Source: Listeria farberi (GTDB lineage Bacteria; Bacillota; Bacilli; Lactobacillales; Listeriaceae). From it: 64,000 nt of DNA. This document shows positions 9,620 through 17,591 of this stretch, in pieces. The position numbers and the translations under genes were made by a program. The stretch spans positions 124,001 through 188,000 of the forward strand of contig NZ_JAARZJ010000004.1 of assembly GCF_014229245.1 (NCBI RefSeq), given 5' to 3'. Each line of letters begins with the position of its first letter. Position 1 is the first letter of the stretch. The notes under the pieces were generated by a model. The model was not told where the DNA came from, did no database searches, and saw only the letters and a program-made list of their open reading frames with translations.

Positions 9620-9934
9620 TTATTTATTGTATGGGTAGTCAAATACATCATCATTTTTTCTAGGTTTATTTTTATTTCTAGTTAGGAAGTAAATGATTGC
9701 TCCAATGATTGCAACAACCAGTATTCCTTTTAAGTTAGCTAGAATGATTAAGGCACCAACGCCAATTAATACACCATAAACGATTTTTTCACCTACAGAC
9801 TTTGCTTCGAGTAGTTTCTTAAGTGACCAAAATCCGAGCACTGCACCAATAGTCGCCATAATCGCTGGCCATAAAACGATAAGTATCATTGCTATGAGTA
9901 AAACTATTAATACGCCAATCAAAATTGCTCTCAT
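9620..9934 (-). CDS. LiaI-like small membrane protein
   Basis: A 104-residue protein with three hydrophobic stretches (residues 3-30, 52-66, 69-86) and a charged tail KNKPRKNDDVFDYPYNK. It resembles LiaI, the membrane anchor that recruits LiaH. It precedes the PspA/LiaH-like gene by 15 nt. Old annotations calling this family a flagellar rod protein have no support in the sequence. An upstream TATGAT lacks a good -35, which would suit activator-dependent control. Confidence 0.65.
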   Translation of the reverse strand: MRAILIGVLIVLLIAMILIVLWPAIMATIGAVLGFWSLKKLLEAKSVGEKIVYGVLIGVGALIILANLKGILVVAIIGAIIYFLTRNKNKPRKNDDVFDYPYNK

Positions 9935-10103
9935 ATGTCTACCTCCTTATTTAAAAGTGTAGCTAAAATATTTTTCTTTTATTACTGTACCTATCATAAC
10001 GCTATGTATCAAGTAGAAGAACCCACTGTAGAAGGAAATTCACCTACAACTTGAGTCCTATTGTCTAACTAAAGGATAACATATGAAGGGATGTTTAACG
10101 AAC

Positions 10104-10149
10104 AAAAAACAGCTTGCCTCTCGTGTAACACAAGATACAAACTGCTTTT
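10104..10149 (-). terminator. terminator of the 74-aa membrane protein gene
   Basis: A two-part stem (CAGTTTG/CAAGCTG outside, CTTGTG/CACGAG inside, 3-nt loop) followed by T6 on the minus strand. Confidence 0.8.
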
Positions 10150-10152
10150 TGA

Positions 10153-10377
10153 CTATTTTATTTTTTCTTCATATTGAAGAGATGAAACCCCGCCTTCAGA
10201 AATCATATTGTTTTCCTCAAGCTCCGTTTCTGAAATTTCTTTGTCTGCATAGCGTGTTCTAATATCGTTTACTTCATCAAAAGGCGTGGGTGGCTGTTGT
10301 TTTTTTACCACATAAATCGCAGCACAAGCTATTACACCAGCAACGGCTCCTGCAATAATACCTACTTTATTTTTCAC
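10153..10377 (-). CDS. small sigma-B type membrane-anchored protein
   Basis: A 74-residue protein of unknown function. One N-terminal membrane segment rich in Ala/Gly/Ile (residues 6-23) is followed by a KKQQ stop-transfer and an acidic soluble tail. It resembles YtxH-like stress proteins only in design; I cannot assign a family. A clear sigma-B promoter stands upstream (10410-10435) and a terminator directly downstream, so it is a single-gene general-stress unit. Confidence 0.72.
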   Translation of the reverse strand: MKNKVGIIAGAVAGVIACAAIYVVKKQQPPTPFDEVNDIRTRYADKEISETELEENNMISEGGVSSLQYEEKIK

Positions 10378-10409
10378 ACTAATAACCTCCTCTTGAAATC
10401 CACTATTTT

Positions 10410-10435
10410 ATTCCCTAAAAAAAGAGAGCTAAAAC
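10410..10435 (-). promoter_or_regulatory. sigma-B promoter
   Basis: GTTT, a 16-nt spacer and GGGAAT on the minus strand, matching the Listeria sigma-B consensus, about 30 nt before the 74-aa gene. Confidence 0.75.
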
Positions 10436-10436
10436 A

Positions 10437-10467
10437 AAAACGAGTTTGCATGATGCAAACTCGTTTC
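10437..10467 (-). terminator. terminator of the DUF4064-like gene
   Basis: Strong palindrome AACGAGTTTGC/GCAAACTCGTT with a 5-nt loop followed by T5 on the minus strand. Confidence 0.88.
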
Positions 10468-10472
10468 AATAA

Positions 10473-10931
10473 TTAGAATCCAGAAAAAGTACTTTTGGGT
10501 TTACGGATAAAACATAGTATGGCTGCAATAACAAAAAGTAAAGCAGGAATGAAACCAATAAGTGCAGTGGATAAAAGTGACACAATACCGGCTGCTAGAA
10601 ATAAAAATCCAGCAAGTATCGGGTTTTTATTTTTTATAATATAGTAAATACCTGTTGCTCCAACAATTAAGGTGATTATTCCACCAGAAAGTGCCGTCCA
10701 AGATAATGTATGTACAAAATCAAAGATACGGTCCGGGTCCGGTATATCTTCTTTAGGGATTTCCCATTCAGTAACTGTTTGGTAGTAATTATTGTAATAG
10801 GTCGTTAAGCCTTCTTTTCCTTTTGAACCATTTACTAGTAATAGACCAATAACAGCAATAGCTGCTTGCATAAGTACACTAAGAATAAGACCAATAATAG
10901 CGAGAACTATCTCACCAGTTCGTTTAATCAT
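10473..10931 (-). CDS. DUF4064-like four-helix membrane protein
   Basis: A 152-residue membrane protein. It has an N-terminal hydrophobic segment (residues 8-32), an external loop with YYNNYYQTVTEWEIPKEDIPDPDRI, and three further segments (70-90, 97-115, 118-140). The architecture and the opening IKRTGEIVLAIIGLILS fit the DUF4064 family common in Listeria and Bacillus. Function is unknown. It is a single gene with its own terminator. The ATG is preceded by a GGAGGCAT site. Confidence 0.7.
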   Translation of the reverse strand: MIKRTGEIVLAIIGLILSVLMQAAIAVIGLLLVNGSKGKEGLTTYYNNYYQTVTEWEIPKEDIPDPDRIFDFVHTLSWTALSGGIITLIVGATGIYYIIKNKNPILAGFLFLAAGIVSLLSTALIGFIPALLFVIAAILCFIRKPKSTFSGF

Positions 10932-11048
10932 GAAAATATGCCTCCGTTTCTTCGCTTATTTTTCCAGTATACTATATGTTTTAGTGAGAATAAACTATTT
11001 AAATATTAGAAAAAGAAGACTAGTCGTGCGTTTTGCTTTAAAAAAATG

Positions 11049-11054
11049 TATAAT
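11049..11054 (+). promoter_or_regulatory. -10 element upstream of the DUF915 pair
   Basis: A consensus TATAAT 35 nt before the first DUF915 start codon. The -35 region (around 11026) is poor, so this is only a probable promoter. Confidence 0.45.
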
Positions 11055-11088
11055 TTGTTCATAACGAATTTTAAAGGGGCGTAAAATA

Positions 11089-11910
11089 ATGCTAAAGCGC
11101 GTGTTCTTCTCCATTATCTTACCTTTAGGGTGTTTAGTTGGAGCAATTTTTATTTTATTTACAATTAACACGACATATCCAAAAGCAGCTAATGATGCTA
11201 TTCCAACTATATTTATACATGGTTACCGAGGAACTGATCGCTCACTTCATGGAATGATACGACGCTTTGACCAAAAATATAAGTGGGGCACAGAGTCATT
11301 AACAGTAAATGTAAGTCCAGACGGAAACATTTCTACTACTGGTACTTATAGTAAAAAAGAAAAAAATCCGTTAATTAATATTGTTTTTGAAGATAACCGA
11401 GCAACTCTTCCACAGCAATCTATGTGGACAAAAAAAGTAATGGCCTATTTACAAAAAAATTATGATATTAAAGAATTTAATGCAGTTGGTCATTCAATGG
11501 GTGGCGGTGCTTGGGTAGCTTATTTAGCATCTTATGAAAAAAATAAATCTTATCCACAAGTAAATAAAATTGTTTTCTTAGCAGTCCCATTTTACCCAGA
11601 AGAATATGTAAATGGTGATCAACAAGTAGATATTAAAAATGCCAATAATGTGCATGCTAATTTTGCTCAAAAAATGGCCAAAGTATTACCAGCTAACACA
11701 GAAATTATGATTATTGGTGGCGACTTAGAAGACGGTTCAAATAGTGACGGCGAAGTCAAATTAGATAGTGTTTTATATGGTCAAAAATTATTTGCTCATC
11801 AAAAAGTCATTACTCATGTTATTAAAGGACCTCAAGCAACCCATAGTAGCATGCACGAATCTACTGTCGTTGATAAGTATGTCGGTCAATTTTTATGGGG
11901 ACAGAAATAA
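11089..11910 (+). CDS. DUF915 alpha/beta hydrolase, cell-surface
   Basis: A 273-residue alpha/beta hydrolase of the DUF915 group. An N-terminal membrane or signal segment (residues 5-26) is followed by the oxyanion-hole IFIHGYRGT (about 42-50) and the nucleophile elbow GHSMGG (about 138-143). Likely acid and base residues follow in GGDLEDGSNSDG and near ATHSSMHE. The catalytic part should lie outside the membrane. Substrate is unknown; lipase or esterase labels are only family guesses. A paralogue follows after 19 nt, so the pair is a tandem duplication in one operon. Confidence 0.8.
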   Translation: MLKRVFFSIILPLGCLVGAIFILFTINTTYPKAANDAIPTIFIHGYRGTDRSLHGMIRRFDQKYKWGTESLTVNVSPDGNISTTGTYSKKEKNPLINIVFEDNRATLPQQSMWTKKVMAYLQKNYDIKEFNAVGHSMGGGAWVAYLASYEKNKSYPQVNKIVFLAVPFYPEEYVNGDQQVDIKNANNVHANFAQKMAKVLPANTEIMIIGGDLEDGSNSDGEVKLDSVLYGQKLFAHQKVITHVIKGPQATHSSMHESTVVDKYVGQFLWGQK

Positions 11911-11929
11911 AAGATAAAGGATGTTTCGA

Positions 11930-12832
11930 ATGAAAAAAGTTATACTCACGATTATCATCTTAGCCATTATAATTACAGGCTTCGGGATAATTTTTCTTCA
12001 ATTTGAACCTACTAAAAAAGCTGCTAAAGAATCTACTAATGCTACTGCACAAAAATCTTCCAAAAAAACGAATAATCCAGTCTCAGAAATCGCTGTACCT
12101 ACGCTTTTTGTTCATGGTTATTCAGGAACTGCTAATTCATTTAAAGGCATGATTAATCGTCTTGCTGAGGATGGTGTTGTAACAGAGTCGCTTGTCATGA
12201 CTGTTGCCACTGATGGAAGTGTTAGCACAAAAGGAAGTTACGATAAATTTAGTCACAATCCAACTATCCAAGTCATTTTTGAAGATAATAAAAGTTCAAT
12301 GGTGAATCAAGCTCAGTGGATACAAAATGTGATGAAAGAGTTGAAAAATAATTATCATATTGAAAAAGTAGATGCAATTGGGCATTCAATGGGCGGAGTT
12401 AGCCTAACGAGTTATATTGGGAAAGTTGGTAATGATAAATCTTACCCCGTTCTTGAAAAACTAGTTTTAATTGGCGCCCCACTTAATGGGCTAGTTATTG
12501 GTGATAATGGTGTGACTGCCTATGATTTAACGGATGAAGGACCAAAACAGACCTCCGAGCGTTATAGTGAGTTTATGAAAAACAAGCCAAACATTCCTAC
12601 TAATTTACAAGTATTGAATATTGCTGGAGATACATTAGATGGAACTAAAAGCGATGGTAGCGTATCGGTCGCAAGCGCACTCTCTGGTAAATTCATTTTT
12701 GAAGGACAAGTTAAAAGTTACGAGGAAAAAACCTTTACAGGAAAAAATGCAGCTCATAGCAAACTACATGAAAATACAGATGTAGATGCTAAAGTAGCTA
12801 ATTATTTATGGGGAACTGAAAAAGTAGATTAA
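11930..12832 (+). CDS. DUF915 alpha/beta hydrolase, second copy
   Basis: A 300-residue paralogue of the preceding hydrolase. It has an N-terminal signal-anchor (residues 3-24), a longer Lys/Ser/Thr-rich linker (25-60), then LFVHGYSGT and GHSMGG, with a final His near AAHSKLHE. The start is set at MKKVIL, because an AAAGG ribosome site lies 8 nt upstream; a three-residue longer start lacks spacing. Its stop codon lies inside a bidirectional terminator shared with the converging permease gene. Confidence 0.8.
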   Translation: MKKVILTIIILAIIITGFGIIFLQFEPTKKAAKESTNATAQKSSKKTNNPVSEIAVPTLFVHGYSGTANSFKGMINRLAEDGVVTESLVMTVATDGSVSTKGSYDKFSHNPTIQVIFEDNKSSMVNQAQWIQNVMKELKNNYHIEKVDAIGHSMGGVSLTSYIGKVGNDKSYPVLEKLVLIGAPLNGLVIGDNGVTAYDLTDEGPKQTSERYSEFMKNKPNIPTNLQVLNIAGDTLDGTKSDGSVSVASALSGKFIFEGQVKSYEEKTFTGKNAAHSKLHENTDVDAKVANYLWGTEKVD

Positions 12833-12855
12833 GCTAATGCTTAATCTACTTTTTT
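12819..12855. terminator. bidirectional terminator with shared coding ends
   Basis: The palindrome AAAAAGTAGATTAAGC with a TAAT loop is flanked by A and T runs. Because it is palindromic, both converging genes end in the same Lys-Val-Asp-stop codons. Confidence 0.9.
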
Positions 12856-13887
12856 CTTACGTCCAAATATAGTTCGTTTTTGAATATCTTCAGAATTCCG
12901 TACATCTAAAATATCTAGTAAAAATACAAATACCGGAATCCCAACTATTAACCCCCACACACCGAAAAACGTTTCTGAAAAAATTAAGATGACAAATGTG
13001 TAAAATATAGGTAAATTCGTTTTTGAAGACATTAGTTTTGGGTTTAAAATATATGTTTCAATCGCATGCACTATAACTACCGTAATTAAGATATAAATGA
13101 CATCTTGAAAGCCACCAACTGAGTATGCAATAAGCACTAGTGGAACACACGAGATAATTACACCAGCAACGGGAATTAACCCTAATACAAACACCATTAT
13201 GGATAAGCTAAGTAGTTGAGGAAAATTCATTAAATAAAGTGCTATGGTAGTAATAACTGTGTTAACAAGTGCAATCATCAATTGAGCCTCTAGTACTACC
13301 CCAAAGGTCGCAACGAATTTTTTCCCAAAGAATGCTGCTTCTTTAAAAATAAAGCCAACTTTACTTGTTAAAAATTGCCCAGTAAAAGAAGTGACCCGTT
13401 CTTTTTCTAAAGAGAAAAATAAACTAAGGATTAAAGCTAAGAAAAACGATAATCCTACCGAGCCGATTCCTGAAAGAGAAGCAATAATAAAGTCAACACC
13501 AGTCTGAAGGTATTTTTGAATATTCGATTCTTTCAAAAATCCGACAATCCACTGCACAATCGTATTATCACTTGGATTATTATAAATCTTTACAAGCGAG
13601 TCTACAAGTTGCGATATCTGGTCAATTAAAATTGGTAAGAAGTGTACAATTGCTATGTATAAAAACATGGCTACTAAACAATATAAAACGATAACAATTA
13701 ATTTTCGTGGTATTCGTATTCTTTTTAAAATCACATTTTCTAATCGCGTAACTAAAAATGCAAAGATAAATGTTAATAATATTAAATCTATCATGCTCCT
13801 AAGTAAATATAGTACAATGCCTAGAAGAATAAACACGAGCACCCGTCTTGCTGTGTCATTTTTTTTTAATTTCTCCAACCAATTCAT
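12841..13887 (-). CDS. AI-2E transporter family permease
   Basis: A 348-residue polytopic protein of the AI-2E transporter family (formerly DUF20). There are two N-terminal membrane helices, a soluble helical region with SQLVDSLVKIYNNPSDNTIVQ, then a C-terminal block of five or so helices with the family signature GLIPVAGVIISCVPLVLIAY and the IETYILNPKLMSSK motif. Members include Na+/Li+ antiporters and exporters of unknown substrate; autoinducer export should not be assumed. A second homologue is at 53058. It is transcribed alone. Confidence 0.85.
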   Translation of the reverse strand: MNWLEKLKKNDTARRVLVFILLGIVLYLLRSMIDLILLTFIFAFLVTRLENVILKRIRIPRKLIVIVLYCLVAMFLYIAIVHFLPILIDQISQLVDSLVKIYNNPSDNTIVQWIVGFLKESNIQKYLQTGVDFIIASLSGIGSVGLSFFLALILSLFFSLEKERVTSFTGQFLTSKVGFIFKEAAFFGKKFVATFGVVLEAQLMIALVNTVITTIALYLMNFPQLLSLSIMVFVLGLIPVAGVIISCVPLVLIAYSVGGFQDVIYILITVVIVHAIETYILNPKLMSSKTNLPIFYTFVILIFSETFFGVWGLIVGIPVFVFLLDILDVRNSEDIQKRTIFGRKKKVD

Positions 13888-13940
13888 TTCCTCACCAGCC
13901 CTTTTCTTTCTTCATTTTATCATAAATTAGTAAAATAGGG

Positions 13941-13969
13941 TTTACAAAAAAAATTTTCTTCTGTAGAAT
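13941..13969 (+). promoter_or_regulatory. sigma-A promoter of the GntR-MFS operon
   Basis: TTTACA, a 17-nt spacer and TAGAAT, about 40 nt before the GntR start codon. Confidence 0.6.
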
Positions 13970-14008
13970 AGAACCAATCATCCTACCTTTAGAAAGGGGC
14001 GTTTTTTT

Positions 14009-14698
14009 ATGGTAGAAAAAATCGAGCGGAAATCTTTAGCTGAACAAGTCTATGATCAGATAAAAGCTGAAATTACTAGTGGTGCTTGGAAAATTGGCGA
14101 ACGCATTCCTAAAGAAGCTGATTTAATGACTCAGTTTGGCATCAGTCGAAATACTTTACGTGAAGCAATTCGTGCGCTAGCTCATATTGGCTTACTTGAA
14201 ACGAAGCAAGGAGACGGAACTTTTGTACGTAATAATAGTGAGCTTCATGCTATTTTGCAAAAACGTGTGCGAGAGTCCTCTGTTCAAGAAATTCTAGAAA
14301 TGAGGCACGCACTAGACCGAGAAGCAGTTATTTTAGCTTGTGAACGGCGTACAGGTGAAGATTTAAAAACGCTTAAAAAATATCAGCAACTCTGCTATTT
14401 AGCTACTAAGAATAATGATGTAACAGCCTTTATAAAAGCTGACTCAGCTCTTCATCTAACAATTGTAAAGGCGGCACATAATGATTTATTGTTAGATATG
14501 TATGTAAATATTTTAGAGGAAATACAGTTTTCGATAACGAGTACAACTGAGATGAATCCTGCTGTAAATAAACATAATGGACATGAAACACTTGTATCAG
14601 CTATCGAAAAACACGATAAAGAAGGAGCAGCACATGAAGTAACTGAGTATATCACGCTCTTCAAACAGATTGCTGCTAAGAATGGAGATAACAAATGA
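14009..14698 (+). CDS. GntR-family regulator, FadR/FCD type
   Basis: A 229-residue regulator. An N-terminal GntR winged helix (residues 10-72, GERIPKEADLMTQFGISRNTLREAIRALAHIGLLE) precedes an all-helical FCD domain (80-222) whose metal or ligand positions include the EMRHALDREA and HLTIVKAAHND segments. It overlaps the downstream transporter by 4 nt (ATGA), so the two are translationally coupled and the regulator probably controls that transporter. The ligand is unknown, perhaps a small organic acid as for other FCD proteins. Confidence 0.85.
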   Translation: MVEKIERKSLAEQVYDQIKAEITSGAWKIGERIPKEADLMTQFGISRNTLREAIRALAHIGLLETKQGDGTFVRNNSELHAILQKRVRESSVQEILEMRHALDREAVILACERRTGEDLKTLKKYQQLCYLATKNNDVTAFIKADSALHLTIVKAAHNDLLLDMYVNILEEIQFSITSTTEMNPAVNKHNGHETLVSAIEKHDKEGAAHEVTEYITLFKQIAAKNGDNK

Positions 14699-15912
14699 AT
14701 TCCGATTTAACAAATAAAAAAATCCTTACTCGTTCAAGTAAGGTAATGCTTATCTTGGGTATTGTTTTAATTGCAGCAAACTTGCGTACACCTATTACAT
14801 CAGTTGGTCCCTTGCTTGGAATGATTCAATCAGATTTACATTTAACCAATACTATGGCAGGATTACTAACGACAATACCACTTCTTGCTTTTGCTGGATT
14901 GTCTCCTTTTGTTTCGAGATTAAGTCGTTTATTTGGAATAGAAGTACTTATTTTTATTGCACTTTTAACGCTTGTTATTGGTAGTTTACTTCGACCTTTT
15001 GGAGGAGAATTCTATTTATTCGCTGGAACATTTATGATTGGTCTTGCTATAGCAATTGGAAATGTCATTTTACCTAGTTTGATTAAAAAAGAGTTTCCTT
15101 TTAAATTAGGATTAATGACAGGAGTCTACTCGATTTCGATGAATTTATGTGCGGCGCTTGCTGCTGGTTTAACTGTGCCGATAGCAATGAATAATAAATT
15201 TAGCTGGCATGGGAGTATGATTTTTTGGGCAGTATTAGGTGTTATAGCTTTAGTTATTTGGCTCCCACAGTTAAAGTATAATCAACGTAGCTCAGAAAAA
15301 ATTGCAACACATTTAGTTACTACTTCGGTGTGGAAGTCTCCTCTTGCCTGGAAAATTTCATTGTACATGGGATCGCAGTCCGCAATTTTTTATATTTCGA
15401 TTGCTTGGTTACCGAATATTTTAGCAAATCAAGGTTTATCAAGTACTTCCAGCGGTCTTATGCTTTCACTAATGCAATTTGCTGTTATGCCAATTACTTT
15501 TATTATTCCCATTATAGCTGGACGGATGAAAAATCAGCAATTGCTCGTTGGGATTTCTGTTTTATTATTTATGATTGGGATTTTTGGGATTATGTTCGCT
15601 TCTGGTAATCTATTTATTTTAGCTACTGCGATTATTTTATATGGGATTGGTTCGGGGATGTCATTTAGTCTTTCGATGATGTTCTTTAATTTGCGAACAA
15701 CAAGCGCTACCGAATCGGCGGATTTATCCGGAATGGCGCAATCAATAGGTTATTTGTTTGCTGCTTCCGGTCCAATATTATTTGGTACACTCCATGATGC
15801 TCTCGGCAGTTGGCAACCAACATTATATGTTCTAATCGGCATTACCCTACTTATGTTATATTGCGGCCTAGATGCTGGACGCAATAAATTTCTCTTTCCA
15901 CAGAAAAAGTGA
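14695..15912 (+). CDS. MFS transporter, CynX/NimT-like
   Basis: A 405-residue transporter with about 12 membrane segments. The opening IVLIAANLRTPITSVGPLLGMIQ is the signature of the CynX/NimT cyanate or 2-nitroimidazole transporter branch of the major facilitator superfamily. It is coupled to the upstream GntR gene by an ATGA overlap. The substrate cannot be told from sequence. No plus-strand U-tract terminator follows; the hairpin just downstream belongs to the antisense-oriented sRNA. Confidence 0.83.
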   Translation: MNSDLTNKKILTRSSKVMLILGIVLIAANLRTPITSVGPLLGMIQSDLHLTNTMAGLLTTIPLLAFAGLSPFVSRLSRLFGIEVLIFIALLTLVIGSLLRPFGGEFYLFAGTFMIGLAIAIGNVILPSLIKKEFPFKLGLMTGVYSISMNLCAALAAGLTVPIAMNNKFSWHGSMIFWAVLGVIALVIWLPQLKYNQRSSEKIATHLVTTSVWKSPLAWKISLYMGSQSAIFYISIAWLPNILANQGLSSTSSGLMLSLMQFAVMPITFIIPIIAGRMKNQQLLVGISVLLFMIGIFGIMFASGNLFILATAIILYGIGSGMSFSLSMMFFNLRTTSATESADLSGMAQSIGYLFAASGPILFGTLHDALGSWQPTLYVLIGITLLMLYCGLDAGRNKFLFPQKK

Positions 15913-15921
15913 TTTTGCGCA

Positions 15922-16022
15922 TAAAAAAACTAGTGCGGAAAAAGGGAGTAAACCGCACTAGCTAAAAGGGAGTTTGGGATTTTCATTCTAAAAAGGGAAA
16001 GAAATGAAAATGTTTTGCTTGT
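15922..16022 (-). ncRNA. lhrC5: LhrC-family small regulatory RNA (LhrC5 locus)
   Basis: A minus-strand RNA of about 100 nt in the intergenic space between the MFS gene and the DUF3006 gene. The 5' hairpin ATTTTCATT/AATGAAAAT carries TTTCCC in its loop; a single-stranded stretch contains AAACTCCC; the 3' terminator CTAGTGCGG/CCGCACTAG carries CTCCC in its loop and ends in T7. Three C-rich UCCC-type motifs in exactly these positions define the LhrC family, which pairs with ribosome sites of adhesin and heme-uptake mRNAs. The position between the lmo0946 and lmo0947 homologues is where I recall LhrC5. The 5' end is set from a TATAAG -10 box at 16029-16034 and is approximate. LisRK control is known for the family, not read here. 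Confidence 0.87.
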
Positions 16023-16109
16023 TGTTAGCTTATACATATAATAACTTTTCAAAAAAAGAATGTGCTGAAAGAAAGATGATAATTTCATGAGAGTTTAAAA
16101 AAGTTTTTC

Positions 16110-16337
16110 TCAGTTTTTTCCTCTTAGTCTTTCTAACTTTTCTGCAATCCTATTTTTTATTTTTTCCGTTTCTTGGGGATGTTTCGTTATTTCATTAGTT
16201 TCTGAAATAGTGACTACATCCCCTTCTTTTATGGATGAATCAAGCTTTTCTTTATCTAATTGCCATTCTGTCTGGTTTGGTTCTACTAGAAAAACTGCTT
16301 TCCCATCTTCTATCCGATCTAAAATTGCTTTTTTCAC
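16110..16337 (-). CDS. DUF3006 family protein
   Basis: A 75-residue soluble protein with the DUF3006 pattern (AILDRIEDGKAVFLVEP at the start, a WQLDKEKL strand, then a Lys/Glu-rich helix). The start is placed at the GTG of VKKAIL, because AGTAGGTGAT, a close match to the full anti-16S sequence, ends 4 nt upstream; the ATG two codons earlier would sit too close. It follows the MBL/HhH lipoprotein gene after 9 nt. DUF3006 genes commonly accompany ComEC-like hydrolases, so a linked role is likely. Confidence 0.72.
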   Translation of the reverse strand: MKKAILDRIEDGKAVFLVEPNQTEWQLDKEKLDSSIKEGDVVTISETNEITKHPQETEKIKNRIAEKLERLRGKN

Positions 16338-16346
16338 CCTCATCAC

Positions 16347-17477
16347 CTACTTTGTTACGGCAAGGCCTTGTTCTTTAATTTGGCGCACAATGCCATCACC
16401 AATGCCGTTAATTTTTTTCAAGTCATCTATGGATTGATATGGTCGTTCGGCAATAATTTTTTCTGCAAGCGCTGGTCCTATTAGTGGTAATAATTGTAAA
16501 TCTTCACTTGTTGCTGTATTCAAATTAATACTATCTGGTAATTCTTCTGATGTTGCATCTTCTGTTTTTTGTGTATTATTTTCTTTGTTATAGCTGCTAC
16601 CAGGCTTGGGTGTTCCATTTTTTTCGGTTTGGAGATGAATTTTTTCACCGTCAGTTTCGATTGTAATTGTTCCGTTCACATCTGTTCCGTAAGTTTTAAT
16701 ATCTCGTTCTTTTAACCATTCCAATACTTCTACATGTGGATGTCCATAACTGTTGGCCATTTCAGCGGAGTAGACCGCCACTTGAGGTTTTACTTTATCT
16801 AGGAAAAATGGCTGGTTGGATGTGGAAGAGCCGTGGTGTCCTAAGTCTAAAATATCTGCTTCTAAATTAGCGCCACTATCTACCATTTCTCTTTCACGGC
16901 CTTTTTCTGCATCACCTGTAAAAATGGCGGAAATGTCTTTGTATGTCATTTTTACTGCAATGGAATCATTATTAGCGTCGTTTTCCAATTTATCAGGACT
17001 TAAAACTTCTAGATTGAACGGACCAAAAGTTGCTTTTTCGCCGCGTCTTGGTTCTTTGTATTTCGCATCTGATGCTAATGCCGCGTCAATTACTTTCTCA
17101 TAAATACTACTAGAAAAAGTTAAACCATCCATCCAAATTTCTTTTGGCTTGTATGTAGCAATTACTTTGTCCGCATTACCGATATGGTCTGCGTGTGGGT
17201 GGGTTAGTAATAACAGGTCTATTTTCTTTACATTCGCCTCTTTTAAATAAGTTAAAATCCGGTCATCATCTTGTCGGCCAGTATCAATCAAAATAGTCGT
17301 ACCGTCTTCTGCTTGAATAAGTGTACTGTCCCCTTGACCAACATCAAAAAAAGTAAAGCTCGCGCCATTTAAGGTTTTTTCTGTGACGTTAGATGGTTTA
17401 GTAGATGATTCTGAAAAACTACAACCACTTAAAAATATCGCGATTAAACTAATACAAATTACTAATTTCTTTCTCAT
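16347..17477 (-). CDS. secreted MBL-fold hydrolase lipoprotein with HhH domain (ComEC/Rec2 C-domain-like)
   Basis: A 376-residue lipoprotein. The signal peptide has lipobox L-S-G-C at residues 16-19. A metallo-beta-lactamase domain follows (about 40-275) with LTHPHADHIGN as the metal motif, DTGRQDD before it, GDAEKGRE and DLGHHGS after it. A Ser/Asn-rich linker leads to a ComEA-like helix-hairpin-helix domain (about 320-375, SINLNTATSEDLQLLPLIGPALAEKI). The combination equals the nuclease-like part of ComEC plus the DNA-binding part of ComEA without the channel, which suggests an exported DNA or nucleotide hydrolase. That function is inference. Confidence 0.85.
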   Translation of the reverse strand: MRKKLVICISLIAIFLSGCSFSESSTKPSNVTEKTLNGASFTFFDVGQGDSTLIQAEDGTTILIDTGRQDDDRILTYLKEANVKKIDLLLLTHPHADHIGNADKVIATYKPKEIWMDGLTFSSSIYEKVIDAALASDAKYKEPRRGEKATFGPFNLEVLSPDKLENDANNDSIAVKMTYKDISAIFTGDAEKGREREMVDSGANLEADILDLGHHGSSTSNQPFFLDKVKPQVAVYSAEMANSYGHPHVEVLEWLKERDIKTYGTDVNGTITIETDGEKIHLQTEKNGTPKPGSSYNKENNTQKTEDATSEELPDSINLNTATSEDLQLLPLIGPALAEKIIAERPYQSIDDLKKINGIGDGIVRQIKEQGLAVTK

Positions 17478-17540
17478 CTTTCTCCTCCTGCTCTCTTAGT
17501 AGAATAGCAAAGGAATAGAGAACAGTAAAGTCTTTAAAAC

Positions 17541-17576
17541 AAAAACCGCATGAAATCAAAATCGATTTACATACGG
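17541..17576 (-). terminator. terminator of the HesB-like gene
   Basis: The stem CCGTATG/CATGCGG plus AAATC/GATTT (one bulge), followed by T5 on the minus strand. Confidence 0.7.
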
Positions 17577-17591
17577 CAATTTATCTTGGAT

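Noticed and set aside
9935-10103. LiaR box upstream of the LiaI-like gene
   Set aside because: GAGTCC and AACT fragments are present, but no symmetrical site with correct spacing could be read with confidence.
12841-13887. Autoinducer-2 exporter function for the AI-2E family genes
   Set aside because: The family name is historical; members include ion antiporters, and nothing here points to a quorum-sensing substrate.
15929-15961. Hairpin after the MFS gene as its terminator
   Set aside because: On the plus strand no T-run follows; the T7 run is on the minus strand, so the hairpin belongs to the LhrC-type sRNA.
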